Positions 13,171 to 24,827 of a stretch of 64,000 nt of DNA are shown one piece after another. The position numbers and the translations under genes are program-made. The notes beneath the pieces were generated by a model that had not been told where the DNA came from, ran no database searches, and saw only the letters and a list, made by a program, of their open reading frames with translations. How positions within the stretch are numbered: the first letter of the stretch is position 1; each line of letters begins with the position of its first letter. Origin of the DNA: Phaseolus vulgaris (taxonomy: Eukaryota > Streptophyta > Magnoliopsida > Fabales > Fabaceae); the NCBI RefSeq assembly GCF_000499845.2, contig NC_023755.2, positions 35,027,565 through 35,091,564 on the forward strand, in the 5' to 3' direction.

Positions 13171-13175
13171 GAAAA

Positions 13176-13725
13176 CAAATTAAGTAAACCCAGAATTCTA
13201 TACAATATACTAGTCTAATTAATCCCACATCAAATCACGTTGATCTATAGTGCCAAAACAACACTTAACCACATACTTCTACAGATTGTTCAATAGTCCA
13301 ACATGTTAACTAATTGAGGTTGACCATTCTCCCATTCTTCAAAATTCAAACTTCATCCTTAACTTTTAGCTTATGCATTTAAAAGGCAGAATTTGCTTAA
13401 ACTCGTAATTGAAGATTACTAGGCTCTATTTAAGTTTGTTTGATGAACAAGATTTTTAGATTTTTTTCAATTTTTAAGATAAAAGTATTAGTATTTTCTT
13501 TTTTGAATTAGAGATAAGAGTATGTAATTTTCTTTTTTAATAAAATTACATTTTTATACTAGTATTCCAGTACCTAAGTCAATAACACTTACTTTCAATT
13601 AGTCGACTTTAAATGTGGAGGAAGAAAAATGGATAATTTAATTGCAACATAACCTTTGCACCAACATAAAAGTAAAAGGAAAAATTCCTAATTATGAAAT
13701 GAAGTAGTTTAGCTTTTGCTGGTAG
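13176..13725. other. Gene-free stretch before the Csl pseudogene
   Basis: Sits between the LTR element and exon 4 of the dead Csl copy. No remains of Csl exons 1-3 were recognised, so the 5' part of that copy is deleted or lay beyond the inserted element. Confidence 0.5.
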
Positions 13726-14143
13726 GTGATATGGGAGAACAAAGAAGATAATGGTGGAGTGCCCACCTTAATCTATATATCTCGAGAGAAAAGGCCACAG
13801 TGTCAGCATCATTACAAAGCTGGTGCCATGAATGTGTTGGTAAGTTTTTTAATCCTTAATTTCATTCATTCCTATTGTTACTGAGATATTTTCTGTCAAA
13901 TCTCACTCGTTACACTTTGCCTTTTGATCCAAAAAAATACCAATCACAATTTGTTAATATGCACAGACAGAGTCTCCGGATTGATGACAAATGCTCCCAT
14001 TATCTTAAATGTAAATGTGGATCGTGATATGCATATGAACAATCTTTAAACTGTTGAAAACATATGGAGGTGCAGGAAGAAAAAGTCCAGAAGCTTATGC
14101 ATTGAATCCAAAGGGCTTTATGGGTTGCTCCCCTCAAGACATA

Positions 14144-14719
14144 GGCTTCTTCTTCCTGCACCCCTACATTTTTCTTCCTGCACCCCCTACGTTTTTCTTC
14201 CTGCACCCCACAATTTTGTAAATCTCAAAAATGACCTTCACCTTTTATTTAAAAAAACTAGAGTTTTTTAAGTTACCGGATATTGGGATCCGGGAGTGTG
14301 CTACGGATTCATCAATTTGGGAGTGTGCTACGGATTCATCAATGCGGAAGTGATTCGTGTTCTTTTTCAAATAAAGGGGTGTTTCGAAAGCAACTTGTTG
14401 ATTTTCGGATTGCTGAATCCGGAAGTCTAATTTTTGTTACGGATTGATGGATCTGGAAGATTATCGGATTTACCAATCCGGAAGATTACCGGATTTACCA
14501 ATTCGGAAGATTTATGGATTTCACAATCCGGAATGCAAAAAAATAAATGCGGATTTCCTATTCCATAAAATTACCGAATTGCATTGTCCGGAAGAAGAAA
14601 GAGTAGTGTGGGTCTTATGTGTATTTTGGAATTTTTAAAAAATAATAGGGATATTTTTGTCTTTGTATTACATTGTGGGGTGCAGGAAGAAAAACGTAGG
14701 GGTGCAGGAAGAAACTGCC
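14144..14719. mobile_element. Non-autonomous inverted-repeat DNA transposon (MULE/MITE-like), 576 bp
   Basis: Exactly flanked by CAAGACATA at 14135-14143 and 14720-14728, a perfect 9-bp target duplication; removing the element and one repeat restores the alignment of Csl exon 8. The ends are GGCTTCTTCTTCCTGCACCC and, on the other strand, GGCAGTTTCTTCCTGCACCC. The inner ends carry more copies of CTTCCTGCACCCC. A 9-bp duplication with G-starting inverted repeats is typical of Mutator-like elements. No transposase is encoded. The centre is a run of palindromic CGGATT/AATCCGGAAG units. Confidence 0.85.
14270..14592. repeat. Palindromic CGGATT...AATCCGGAAG array inside the MITE
   Basis: About nine irregular units in which CGGATT or GGATT is followed 5-8 bases later by AATCCGGAAG or a variant, spaced about 23-60 bases. 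Each can form a short hairpin. Confidence 0.7.
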
Positions 14720-15540
14720 CAAGACATAATAGGCCATTTGGCCCAACAAAAGATGGGCTTCAGGATTTGTTGACATCTTACTCAGAAAACACTCTCCAAT
14801 ATTTGGTACCCTGTTTGGCAAGCTTCAATTTAGAGAGTGTTTGGGTATATTTGGTTCACTAGTTGGGCCTTAAGATCCATCCCAGAAATATGTTATACTG
14901 CTCTCCTTGCCTATTCCATCGTTACCAACTCCACCTTCTTACCTAAGGTGAGACAGATAAGTGTTTGAGAATGTTATTATCATGTCACACATTTTACAAA
15001 AATATGCTTCAAATATTTCTTACTTAACTTTTAAAAATGGAACTTGTGCATAATAATGTGGATGACCCTGCAGGAACAAAGCCTGTGGATTCCTGTTTCT
15101 CTATTTGTCACCTACAACATATCTACCCTTGTTGAGTACTTGAAAATAGGATTGTCCATTAGAACATGAACATGGTGGAACAACCAACTTATGCAAGAAT
15201 AACAACCACCAATGCTTGGTTTTTAGGAATTTTGGGAATCCTACTTAAGCAATTAAGGATGTCTAACACAGGCTTTGAATTATCAAGGAAAAACCAGCCA
15301 TTATTAAATGAGAGTACTAATGAAAATGGTGGAAGGTTCATTATCTATTGGTTGGAATGGCAGCCACAAGCCAAAAGAGGGCATGGATCTGGTGTGACGG
15401 AGGTGTTCTGTAGTGCATATTTAGTTGTGTGTTATTGGCCATTCTTTAAAGGCGTGTTTGGGAAAGGAAAGTACGGAATTCCTTTATCCACGTTATGCTT
15501 TTTCCTATGTTTTGATGTGAAACAAAATATAAGATAGATA

Positions 15541-16550
15541 TATAACTAGAAAATTAAATAGACACGTGCATATAAACTTGATTAGAAAATTAATAACTTA
15601 TATACACATATATATATATATAAAGATTTAAATACACAAAATTGAGATGATATTCTTTAAAGGATTAGAAAATTAATTAATAGTCAAAATTTAACAGCTT
15701 TGTAATTTATTATCCACACATATTTATTACCATCTTAATAATTATTTTAATAATGATTATATTTTATATTTAAAAAATAAATTTTCATTGTAGATAAATT
15801 AAATTTATCATAAAAATATATTTATATTTCTTTCCTGTAATTTAAACAAATGATGCATATTTCTTGCAATAAAAAAAAGAGAACAAAATGTGTGAATATC
15901 CTCTCATACAAGTCCTTTCTTTCTTTCTTTCATGCAGAAGAAATTAAAATTTAATAGTATAAAATTAAGCCTAAACTTAATATATAAAATTTTGAAAAGT
16001 TTGTTAGGATTCAATTATGTGATAAGCAAGGTGTAAAGGCATAGGCATAAAAAATATCCAAAATGCAAGTATAACAAACTTAATTAGGCCCGGTGGTGGA
16101 ACAACCAATGTCTCTCAAAAAGTCAAAAACATAATAAAAAACACAACACAGACAGAAAATAGTCAACAAGAGGGAAAAACTATTCCAAAAACAACAATAC
16201 AAAATATTCATATAATTTTTCTATTCTTTTTTTACTATGAGAATGTGTTGAAATAATGTTACAATTAATAAAATCTCATTATTGTATATTAATAATATAA
16301 TATAGGATAAGATTAGCATAATATTGAAAAATATACTTAAAAGAAGTCACTTTTTTGTAATATTGAAAAAAAAACATATATATATATATATTTATTAAAG
16401 AATTGAACGAGAACGGAGAAGAATAAATGCAGAAGAAAGCGAAGCAGAGTGAAGAAGAAATAGTTTACAGTGTTGTCTACCATTGCCGACTCCAATTTCT
16501 CTCTTTTTTCACTCTTTTCAGCACATCACTGCATAATTCAGAGTGCAGAG

Positions 16551-16553
<3 letters not shown>
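15541..16553. other. Intergenic; promoter side of the DUF1068 gene
   Basis: AT-rich sequence with two (TA)n tracts (about 15606-15622 and 16375-16391). No coding sequence recognised. The last 200 bases should hold the promoter and 5' leader of the gene starting at 16581. Confidence 0.4.

Positions 16554-16580
<27 letters not shown>
16554..16580 (+). repeat. (GA)n microsatellite in the 5' leader
   Basis: An uninterrupted GA tract ends immediately before the ATG at 16581. In plants GA repeats near starts can bind GAGA-binding (BBR/BPC) proteins; a regulatory role here is inference. Confidence 0.85.
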
Positions 16581-16584
<4 letters not shown>

Positions 16585-18495
16585 GTTTGAATTGTGGTGG
16601 CGTTGTGGTGAGGTTTGGTTTGTGGGTGGTGGCGCTGTCCATTGCCGGCTACATAGTGGGTCCCCCTCTCTACTGGCACCTCATCGAACTCCTCAACCAT
16701 TCTTCTTCTTCTTCTTGCGCTCCTTGCGTCTGTGATTGCTCTTCCCAACCCATCATTTCTATTCCTCAAGGTATATACTTTCCCACTAATTCAATTCCAC
16801 CCCTTTTACCCTTTTCCTTTTCTGCCTTCATCATCTTACCAATTTCTTCTTTCTTCAAAATATCTGCTTTCATCAATTCACGTGCTTCCAATTTAGATCT
16901 GCTTCTTTTTTTTCCTTATTTGATTATTATTGTTACCTCAGGAATTAAATGTGTTTTGGGTCTCTCAATTTGCATCACGTGACGATATGGGGGCTTATTA
17001 AGTGCCACAAACAATATTCAATAGGCTTGCCCTAGCTTAGGCTACTGCTTCCCTTAATTAAATAAGAATATTTTGTTAATTAATTACAGTGTCACACTTT
17101 TGCTTGGTTATATGTGGTTTTCACATGGCATTCACTATGAAACTCACAATAAAGCAAGAGTATCATTGCTTATTTATATTTTAAAGAGCCTTTGCTTGAT
17201 TATCTTTAATAAATTTGTAAATTATTTCTTTCTGTATGTACTGTCAAAGCAATTTTGGTTCCAATTGAAGACTGCTGTTTCATTATGATTGTTGCTGCTT
17301 TGTCTTGATTGCACACCAAATCAATCATGTGCTTATTCCGGTTTCTATATCTGTATTTTCTGCAGGGCTTAGCAACTCTTCGTTTGCAGGTTGGTTTCTG
17401 GTTTCCTGAATGAATTCCTGTGGGATATCTCAGTTGATGTACTGTGCATGAGTAAACCTTTCCTTTATTACGGTGACTGAATCTATGACTGAATCTGAAG
17501 CGTGTATGATGACAAGAGCTGAAGATACATAGTTATTCTCACTCATTTAATAAGCTAACTCGTTTCTTTTTAGATTGGGTGAACTATCAGGATCTGAAAT
17601 CTCATGAGCCTTTTTGTGTGTTTTCCCTTGATAAAAATTTATTCATTTTTTGCCAATTTTTCTTGTGTTTGAAAAATCTATTATATATAATATAGGATTT
17701 TGATTTATGTCAACCTAATACTCTACAGTGCTAAACAAAATTTTGTTACTCAGCTAGTGTTGCAAACAATTTTCTCTGAGGCAACATATAATATATTGTG
17801 TTCAAATAAAGGGACAAACTTGCTTGAGTGACATGTTATTCATGGTTTGGGTGTGCTGCATCATTTTCATCACTAATAGGACATGGTCATGAAGTTAACA
17901 TGAGGGGATTTTTATAGATTAACTTTTTCATAAGTTATAGTTCATGAAAAAAACTTCATTTTTCCTACGAGTGTTTTTAGATAGATTTATTCAAACGAAC
18001 TCTTTTATTGGATAATTGTCTGCATGAAGACGAGTACTGAATTTTTATTATGCCTGCATCTGTGTCATCACAACATACTGCTTCTATGACTGTTTTTCAT
18101 ATCCAACTGCTGTTTCTTCTCTTGATTAATTGAATTGTCATTTAGATTGTGCTAAGCACGATCCAAAGGTGGATGGAGACACCGAAAACAATGTTGCAGA
18201 GCTACTGTCAGAAGAACTAAATCTCCGGGAAACTGAAGGTTTGAAAAATCAGCGTCGTGCTGACATGGCTCTGCTGGAATCTAAGAAGATTGCATCTCAG
18301 TATCAGAAAGAAGCAGACAAGTGCAATTCAGGAATGGAGACATGTGAGGAAGCCAGGGAAAAGGCTGAGATGGCCCTAATGGCTCAGAAGAAGCTCTCTG
18401 CATTATGGGAACTGAGAGCTCGTCAGAAAGGTTGGAAAGAAGGGCTTGCCAAATCTAGTTCTCGCTCTAAAGGGAAACTGCACTCTGCTTCTTAG
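16581..18495 (+). CDS. DUF1068-family membrane-anchored coiled-coil protein
   Basis: Three exons: 16581-16770, a 24-bp micro-exon 17366-17389, and 18146-18495; total 564 bp, 187 aa, all borders GT-AG. A short N-terminus is followed by one hydrophobic helix (about residues 9-28), then GPPLYWH and a Ser/Cys-rich stretch with CAPCVCDC (about residues 38-53). The micro-exon supplies LSNSSFA. The rest is charged and coiled-coil-prone, with the conserved DCAKHDP, YQKEADKCNSGMETCEEARE and RARQKGWKEG blocks. This layout is that of the plant-specific DUF1068 family, whose biochemical role is unknown to me. The start was chosen for the family-like N-terminus next to the GA tract; an upstream in-frame ATG at 16470 would add a low-complexity leader. 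Confidence 0.92.
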
Positions 18496-20407
18496 ACTGT
18501 TGGCCTACATGTAGTTATTATTACATACTAGTTTGGAATGGTAGTACCGAATCATCATAGGACCCATAGAATTCTGTCATATCCATAAAGAGTCAGAACT
18601 GTAAAAACCCAATACAGATTTTGTTGTATTTCTAACCTCCATTTTTGGTACTTATTATATACATGTTTTAAGACAGTTGAAGCTGGAAAGTGTTAAGGTT
18701 TTGTGACAAACTTCTTACATAACAAAATTGTGTGACTACTTGTTTCTGAAAGCTCTGGTTTGAAGGTCGATTCTCAGTGTCCCTTATTCTATAAATATAG
18801 CATTGAACAACAGAGATAGCATTTTTGTTTGCCTAAGGTGTGCATTAAATCTAACTGAAAGATTTAATGCACCCACGAAGGGACCCACGAAGGATTTGTT
18901 ACTAACAGAAGGATTTATTTACACATATTTGGATACATTTCTTTATTAATATTGAAGTTAGTTTTTCATAAGGTAAAACTGATTTATACATAAATTTACA
19001 GAAAATATGGTCTTAAATTCTTTTAAAAGAGATAAGATGGTCACAAATAATAATATCAAAGTTGCCAAAGAAAACATGTTGAACTTCAGGGGATTTGGGA
19101 ATATCAAATCAGTATATGAAGATTTTTTTTTTATATTTTGTATACTTATGATTGCCCATTGCATCATCTAATGTGAACCTTCATGTTTAAGTTTGTTCTA
19201 ATGATTTGGATATTCTTTTTAAAAATTAAGGAAACCAAATTAGAAAATAAAGTGCATTTGTAAACAAGGATTGTGATAAAATGATGTACACAAAACAAAA
19301 TAATTTAAAATTAATTATGATCTTAACGGTTATTATCACTTTATCCTTTAAAATACACTCACATCACCTCAGAAGAATCGATTTTTTATGCTATATAATT
19401 AAAATATATACATTATCTTTTATAATACTTAATTTTAAAAACAAATTTAAGATGCCAAGAAATAGAATTTTTAAAACTAAGCAAATGTTGGTTGTGAAAG
19501 TATGAATTGAAATTCGATTGACTAACAAACCTAATAATCTAATTACTTTCAGAAGTAACAAAACGTAACAGATGAACAATTAAAAGGAGCTGTAAAAAGA
19601 GTTTAGAATGAACAAAACTGAGAAAAAAAAAATCAGTGAACAACTTCAACTGTGTAAGGTATTCCTTCATTTTCATGAGAAAGGCAAAACGATTGTATTC
19701 CTTAAAAATTGAAAAGTACTAAACAAAATATTAATCAAGTGGAAAATATAAAATTAATATTTTTTTAAGAAATTAAATGTTTCATATCTGCTATATTTAT
19801 ATAGAAGTGATTGGGAAATGGTGTTGGTACTGTTAATTAGAAAATTCTGACAAATGTCCATATAATTAAGAGTTAGGTGAATTGGACAAAATTATTCCAT
19901 AAAATAAGTAGTATGGTAAGTTAGCTTCAATTCGTAAGTTTATAAGTTTTTAGCTTATAAACTATTGGATTAAAAATATTTGATAGAGGTAAAACATCAT
20001 AAAAAATATAACTATATAATTTTTATTATATAAATAAAATTTATATTTTTAAATAAGATATTATTATGTAATTATAATTTTAGATTTTTAAGTAATTAAA
20101 TTCTTATTAAAAAATTATATGTTATTTTTATTTGAAGTAGTAATTTTATCTATTATGAGTTAATTTAATGAGTATTAATTAAATTAAATTTGTATTTTTT
20201 TTTATAAATTTAATTTTTTTTATCTCCCAATTTAAATATGTTATATTGAATTTATTTTTTAAAATTTTTATTTTGTATTTCTTTTATCGTTCTGTAATAA
20301 AATATTTGTAACTTCAATTCAATTTGCAATGTTAAAGCTTTTTTAATTTGAATTGCATAAAAATGAAGGGTAAATAGTCGTTGAAAGTAACAAGCCATTT
20401 ACATGTT

Positions 20408-20788
20408 TCATTTTTTAGTATAATAAAATGATCAGTCTTAATGTATCAACTTTTATTTCCTTAATTTTATATGAATTTAATGTTAATGAATGAGATAATT
20501 GAACACATGTTTAGTCTTTAATAATTATCACATATATTAATTAAATAAAAAATAAATATTAATATTAATATATAATTAATATTAAAAAAAACACTTAGGA
20601 TTTTAATTTTACAGAGAAAAAATTAAAGATAAAAGACTCTTATATTAATATTTATTTTTTATTTAATAAATACATACATGTGCAATTAATAAACATGTTT
20701 TCATTTACATTAATCATTAACCAAATTCAAATAAAATTAACGAAGTCAAAATGTTTTTAACTTTGTTTTCATCGTACTAAAAACGAAA
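20408..20788. mobile_element. Fold-back MITE-like element
   Basis: Long imperfect terminal inverted repeats: the left arm contains TTTTTTAGTA and TTAATTTTATATGAATTT, the right arm read in reverse contains GTTTTTAGTA and TTAATTTTATTTGAATTT; inside, ACATGTTTA and TTAATTAAATAAAAAATAAA also pair across the centre. About 380 bp, no coding capacity. Boundaries are approximate. Confidence 0.6.
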
Positions 20789-21859
20789 ATATATAAACAA
20801 GTGTTATTGTCCAACTATTTATACAAAAATTATTTAATAAATACTAAAAATTGTATAATAATTAATCGTCTCAATATAATTGAAATAAATAATAATAGAT
20901 AAAACTATATTAAACAATGCATTAAATATAAGATATAAACTATAAATTAGTTGAATTAGGTTATAAGTTATAAGTTGGAAGCTTCTAAAAGAAGTTATTT
21001 TAAAATATTTTATTAAATATTTTTGTGTTAGCCAAATTTATAAATTAATAGATATCCGATTGCTTTACAACAAATTCTTAATGTATTTTACAACTAGTAG
21101 TTGTTAACCTTGTTTTTTTCTGCAATCATTATAAAATTATTTCCTCTTATTCATAAATTAATCAAGATTGTTTATTCTCTCAATATTTTGTTAGTCTATA
21201 ATATAGATAAATTATCAGAAAATAAGACAAGATTAAAAAAGATTAATTTCCGAGAATAAAGATCCTAAGATAATATTCCTAAAAATTAGGTGATTTAATT
21301 ATTTTTTTAAAATACAATTAGTTTTAAAATAACATGAACAATTTATATATTATAATTACTCTTAAAATAACATATACTTAATTATTCTTAACTTTATACA
21401 ACATATCATACGAGAAGAATAGAGTTTTGTCTAACCATACAACACATGTTTGTTGGTGTTTCGTCCATAAGAAAAAATCACATTAAATAACATGTTTCTA
21501 CACACGGTTGAAAGCTAATGAAAATAACAAAACATTTATGAACTTATTTTGTATTGTAGATAGTATTCTTATCTTCACGTTCACCGAGAAGATCTTAGAA
21601 AATTCAATGCAAACTTTAAAGATGTATATACAACTTTGGAAGAAAGAATATATGTCTTGTATGATCCTAAACTTTTTCTGAATATGGAATAAAAACTCTT
21701 TGATAAAGGTATAATAAGTCATGTCAATTATATGTTGCTTGAAGAAGATATTAACATTTAATATTAGATGGAACACATTTAATGCATTCCTCCGTTTATG
21801 CATGAATAGACGAAACTATGAAGGTGAAGATTTTAAGTTGAGACTCTCAACTAGCATAA

Positions 21860-22490
21860 AAAGATTTGCAACGAATCTTATATCAACTTAGTTTTTAAAA
21901 AAATATTTCAAGTCGAAAAAATATAACTCATAATTAAAAGTACTCAGATTTTCACGAGAACACTATTTGTATTCAAATAAAAAACTAGTTGAGTGATTAA
22001 ACCTTATATTTGTCGTAAGTTGCTACCTCTCTATCTAATGATGAAAAAATTTAATCCTTTAGATCACTCCCATCTTTTACCAAACCTTTAGCTATGAGTG
22101 GTTGTTTTTCAAATAATACTCATTTGTAGTCATGAGTGGTTGCTATTCAAACAAATACTCAATCTAAGGTAGGAGTGGTTTGTTCAAACAATACTCTATT
22201 TTACCCAAGAGTGGTTGTTGCCCAAACAATAAGTTTTTTTAGTTAAGAATGATTGTGTTTTAAACAATACTCAACGAGTTAGTTAGGACTCAATTAGTCA
22301 GGAGTGCTATGTTTCAAACAATATTAAGAGTGACAAAGGTCCAAACAATACTAGAGTTTTTAGCCACGTGTGACGACGTTCCAAACAATCAGGATTTATT
22401 TTGCTAGAGTGGTTACCTTTTCAAATAATATTTAGGTTGTATCCCGGCAAGAGTTGTTGAGATCCAAATAGTACTCATCTATATTTTTGC
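21860..22490 (-). repeat. Degenerate tandem repeat array, inverted copy 2
   Basis: About eight units around GAGTGGTTG..TTCAAACAATACTC, the reverse complement of the array at 100-470. On the minus strand the array (22490-22060) is followed by AGAGAGGT and then by the 17-mer AAGATTCGTTGCAAATC near 21870, the same order as at the left edge. Confidence 0.7.
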
Positions 22491-23039
22491 AACATTAGTT
22501 TGCCTAATGAAACTTGATCAAGTTGATCAGGAATGGGACATAGATAAAAATACCTTGGATAAAATCTTCTTATCTTTAATCTTCTTAAATTACTTGTTAT
22601 TAATACTCATCTAACTTAAAAAAGAGAATCTTGCAAAAAGAAAAAGGCTTTAAAAAGTTTAGACAATGATTTGTCAAATTTACATTTTTTTAACAAAAAA
22701 TAAAATAAAATTAAAAAAAAGATGTTTTAGAGATGTTTCAACTCTTATACAAGATATATAAAAGAACAAAGACCTAAACCAAAAAATAATTGACAGTTTT
22801 ACATTATGGTTTGCTCCCAACCTACCCAAGAGTATGTTTCTTCCTATGATTACCATCCTTCAGCTCGTTAATCCTCCTACAGAATACACCTTCACAAATT
22901 GTGGTCATGAATGTAAATCACTAAGAAGCTCCCATCCCATTCTCCTAAACAAAGTTATGATATAACAGAACACCACAAAACTCTTCTACGGGCAGCCAAA
23001 AAGGACATTTCAACTCTTCTTAATATTATTATATATAAA

Positions 23040-23330
23040 CCTCTCAAAAGAAAACTTTAACACTATATATTATTACGAAGTGGACTTTAAGCCTAACTCA
23101 ACCCTATAAAACCGGCTCATGAGGTTGAGGTTTGCACCACTTATATACAATGAAAGGCTCTAATCTCTAGTCGATATGGGATCTCCAACACACCCCCCTC
23201 ACGCCGAGATTGCCAACTCGTGCGTGGGACTATATATTATGGACAGTCCGATAGCGGCCCGATAGCGGGTGGCACGATAGGCCCAACAAATACTTGCTAG
23301 GATAGGTTATGTGGGATCTCCAACATATGT
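23040..23330. repeat. Dispersed repeat fragment, probably transposon-derived
   Basis: A GC-richer island with CCTAACTCAACCCTATAAAA, ACCGGCTCATGAGGTTGAGG and GATATGGGATCTCCAACACA, and a second GTGGGATCTCCAACA about 140 bases on. I recognise this wording as a widespread plant dispersed repeat but cannot assign its superfamily. Confidence 0.4.
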
Positions 23331-24827
23331 TTGTTTCCTTCAAGGAACCAAATGCTTGTAAGTTTGTGCCAAACCAATGATCCCTCTACTAGTAGCTTGT
23401 CAACTGGTATGGTTGCTGGTGTTATGTAACCCTCCAACAGAAACATCCAACGTACTACTTTGGATCATGCTAAGTTTTACTCATAACAGCTTCTACTCAC
23501 CTAAAGCTTTACTCATAACAGCTGCTACTTTTTGACTATTTTCATTTGACCATGTCCTTAAAAAAAACTACTTAAGAGATCATATATTTCTTTTTAAAAG
23601 AAAAATTAATAATTTAAAAAGTATCATATATCATAATTTCAATTATTATAAATTGAAAAATCATATATTTTTAAGAAAATTGTTGTAACCACATGTACTT
23701 GTTATAAATTTGATTTATGTAAAAATAAAAATTTAACCCATTCAATGCTATATTATCTTTGGGATAGATATTTTTAGCCATTGTAATGAATTATTTGATA
23801 CATGTTATTTGAATATAATCTAAGGAGTTAAATTAATCAATTTTTTTGAGTAAATAAGTAATTGATTGGATAACTGGGTAATTAATTACATTGAGTGTAG
23901 GAATAATTAGGATAAGTATTAATAGATACTCATTTTAAAGCACAAAATTTATTATAATTAAAAAGATCCCATCTATATCAAATTTTTATTCTTTTTACTT
24001 TCACATTGCATACAATTTATAGTTTTAAAATTTTGCATATTTTATTTTTTAATGGTTCCTCAACTAATCACCTCCACTACCTTCAACAATGATCAATAGA
24101 CTACGATTCTATTTCATAAATAATTATCTTTCCATCTTAATTCATAATATTTTTAATAATTTATTTATATTATCTAATTAATTTACGTTAATCTAATCGA
24201 CTACAAACTCTTTAAAAAAAAATTATGAATCCAAGCAATATTATTTCTTTCTCTGTTCTCCTTGTTAAATTTTTTTTACTCCTTCTCCAATCCAAAACAA
24301 AAACATAAAATTTCATATCTATTATTACTTCAATATTAGGGTTTTATGTTATAAGTCATCAATATCAGTGTAGTATCAAACAACTTGACAGGTCAACAGT
24401 CAACTATAGTTATAATTGACAATAACAATAATAAAACATTAAATAAAAATTAGAAAATACAATAACAGAATATAAAATAGTGATAATTAAAAATAGTAGA
24501 ATGGGTAATTAAATCTATTGTAGGAAGACAAATTTAGTGAGACAAGAAAAAGGAGATTGGTATTTTAGTCTTATTTCTTAATCAACAAGTCCATATCCAT
24601 AGCCTGATTTATAGTATCCTTTAATAGTTAAAGTTAGAGCTGTGTTTTTTCCTGCAAAATCGTATTTTGAAAGCTTTTAGGTCAATTTATAGTAAACACA
24701 AAACGTGTCATGGGAATCATTCTGACATGGCAGGAGCAGCCATGGATGATAAAAAGGGCACATATGAACATAAACTAAGATATGGCTTAAGAAGAGAAAG
24801 AAAAACCTAGTTTTCTTCGTCTTTTCA

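Larger units (their letters stand above)
13726..15537 (+). pseudogene. Cellulose synthase-like (CslB/H) pseudogene
   Basis: Recognisable pieces: exon 4 (13726-13839, still open), partial exon 5 (13967 to about 14063), part of exon 8 (about 14085-14947, split by a transposon at 14144-14719) and exon 9 (15074-15537). Exons 6 and 7 are gone and exon 5 runs straight into exon 8. Exon 5 has lost one base near its start; the NVDCD motif is duplicated and altered to NVNVDRD. In exon 9 a six-base duplication creates ACATGAACATGG with an in-frame TGA, one base is lost shortly after, a stretch of roughly 70 bases that encodes a membrane segment in the other copies is deleted, and the C-terminus is divergent. 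No functional product is possible. Confidence 0.93.
18496..24827. other. 6.3-kb intergenic region without genes
   Basis: 3' flank of the DUF1068 gene, then AT-rich DNA. It contains a fold-back element (about 20408-20788), the inverted copy of the left-edge tandem repeat (22060-22490) and a GC-richer dispersed repeat (23040-23330). Short ORFs (for example 21498-21803 on the minus strand) have no recognisable motif. The last few hundred bases should hold the promoter of the Csl gene at 24828. Confidence 0.5.
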
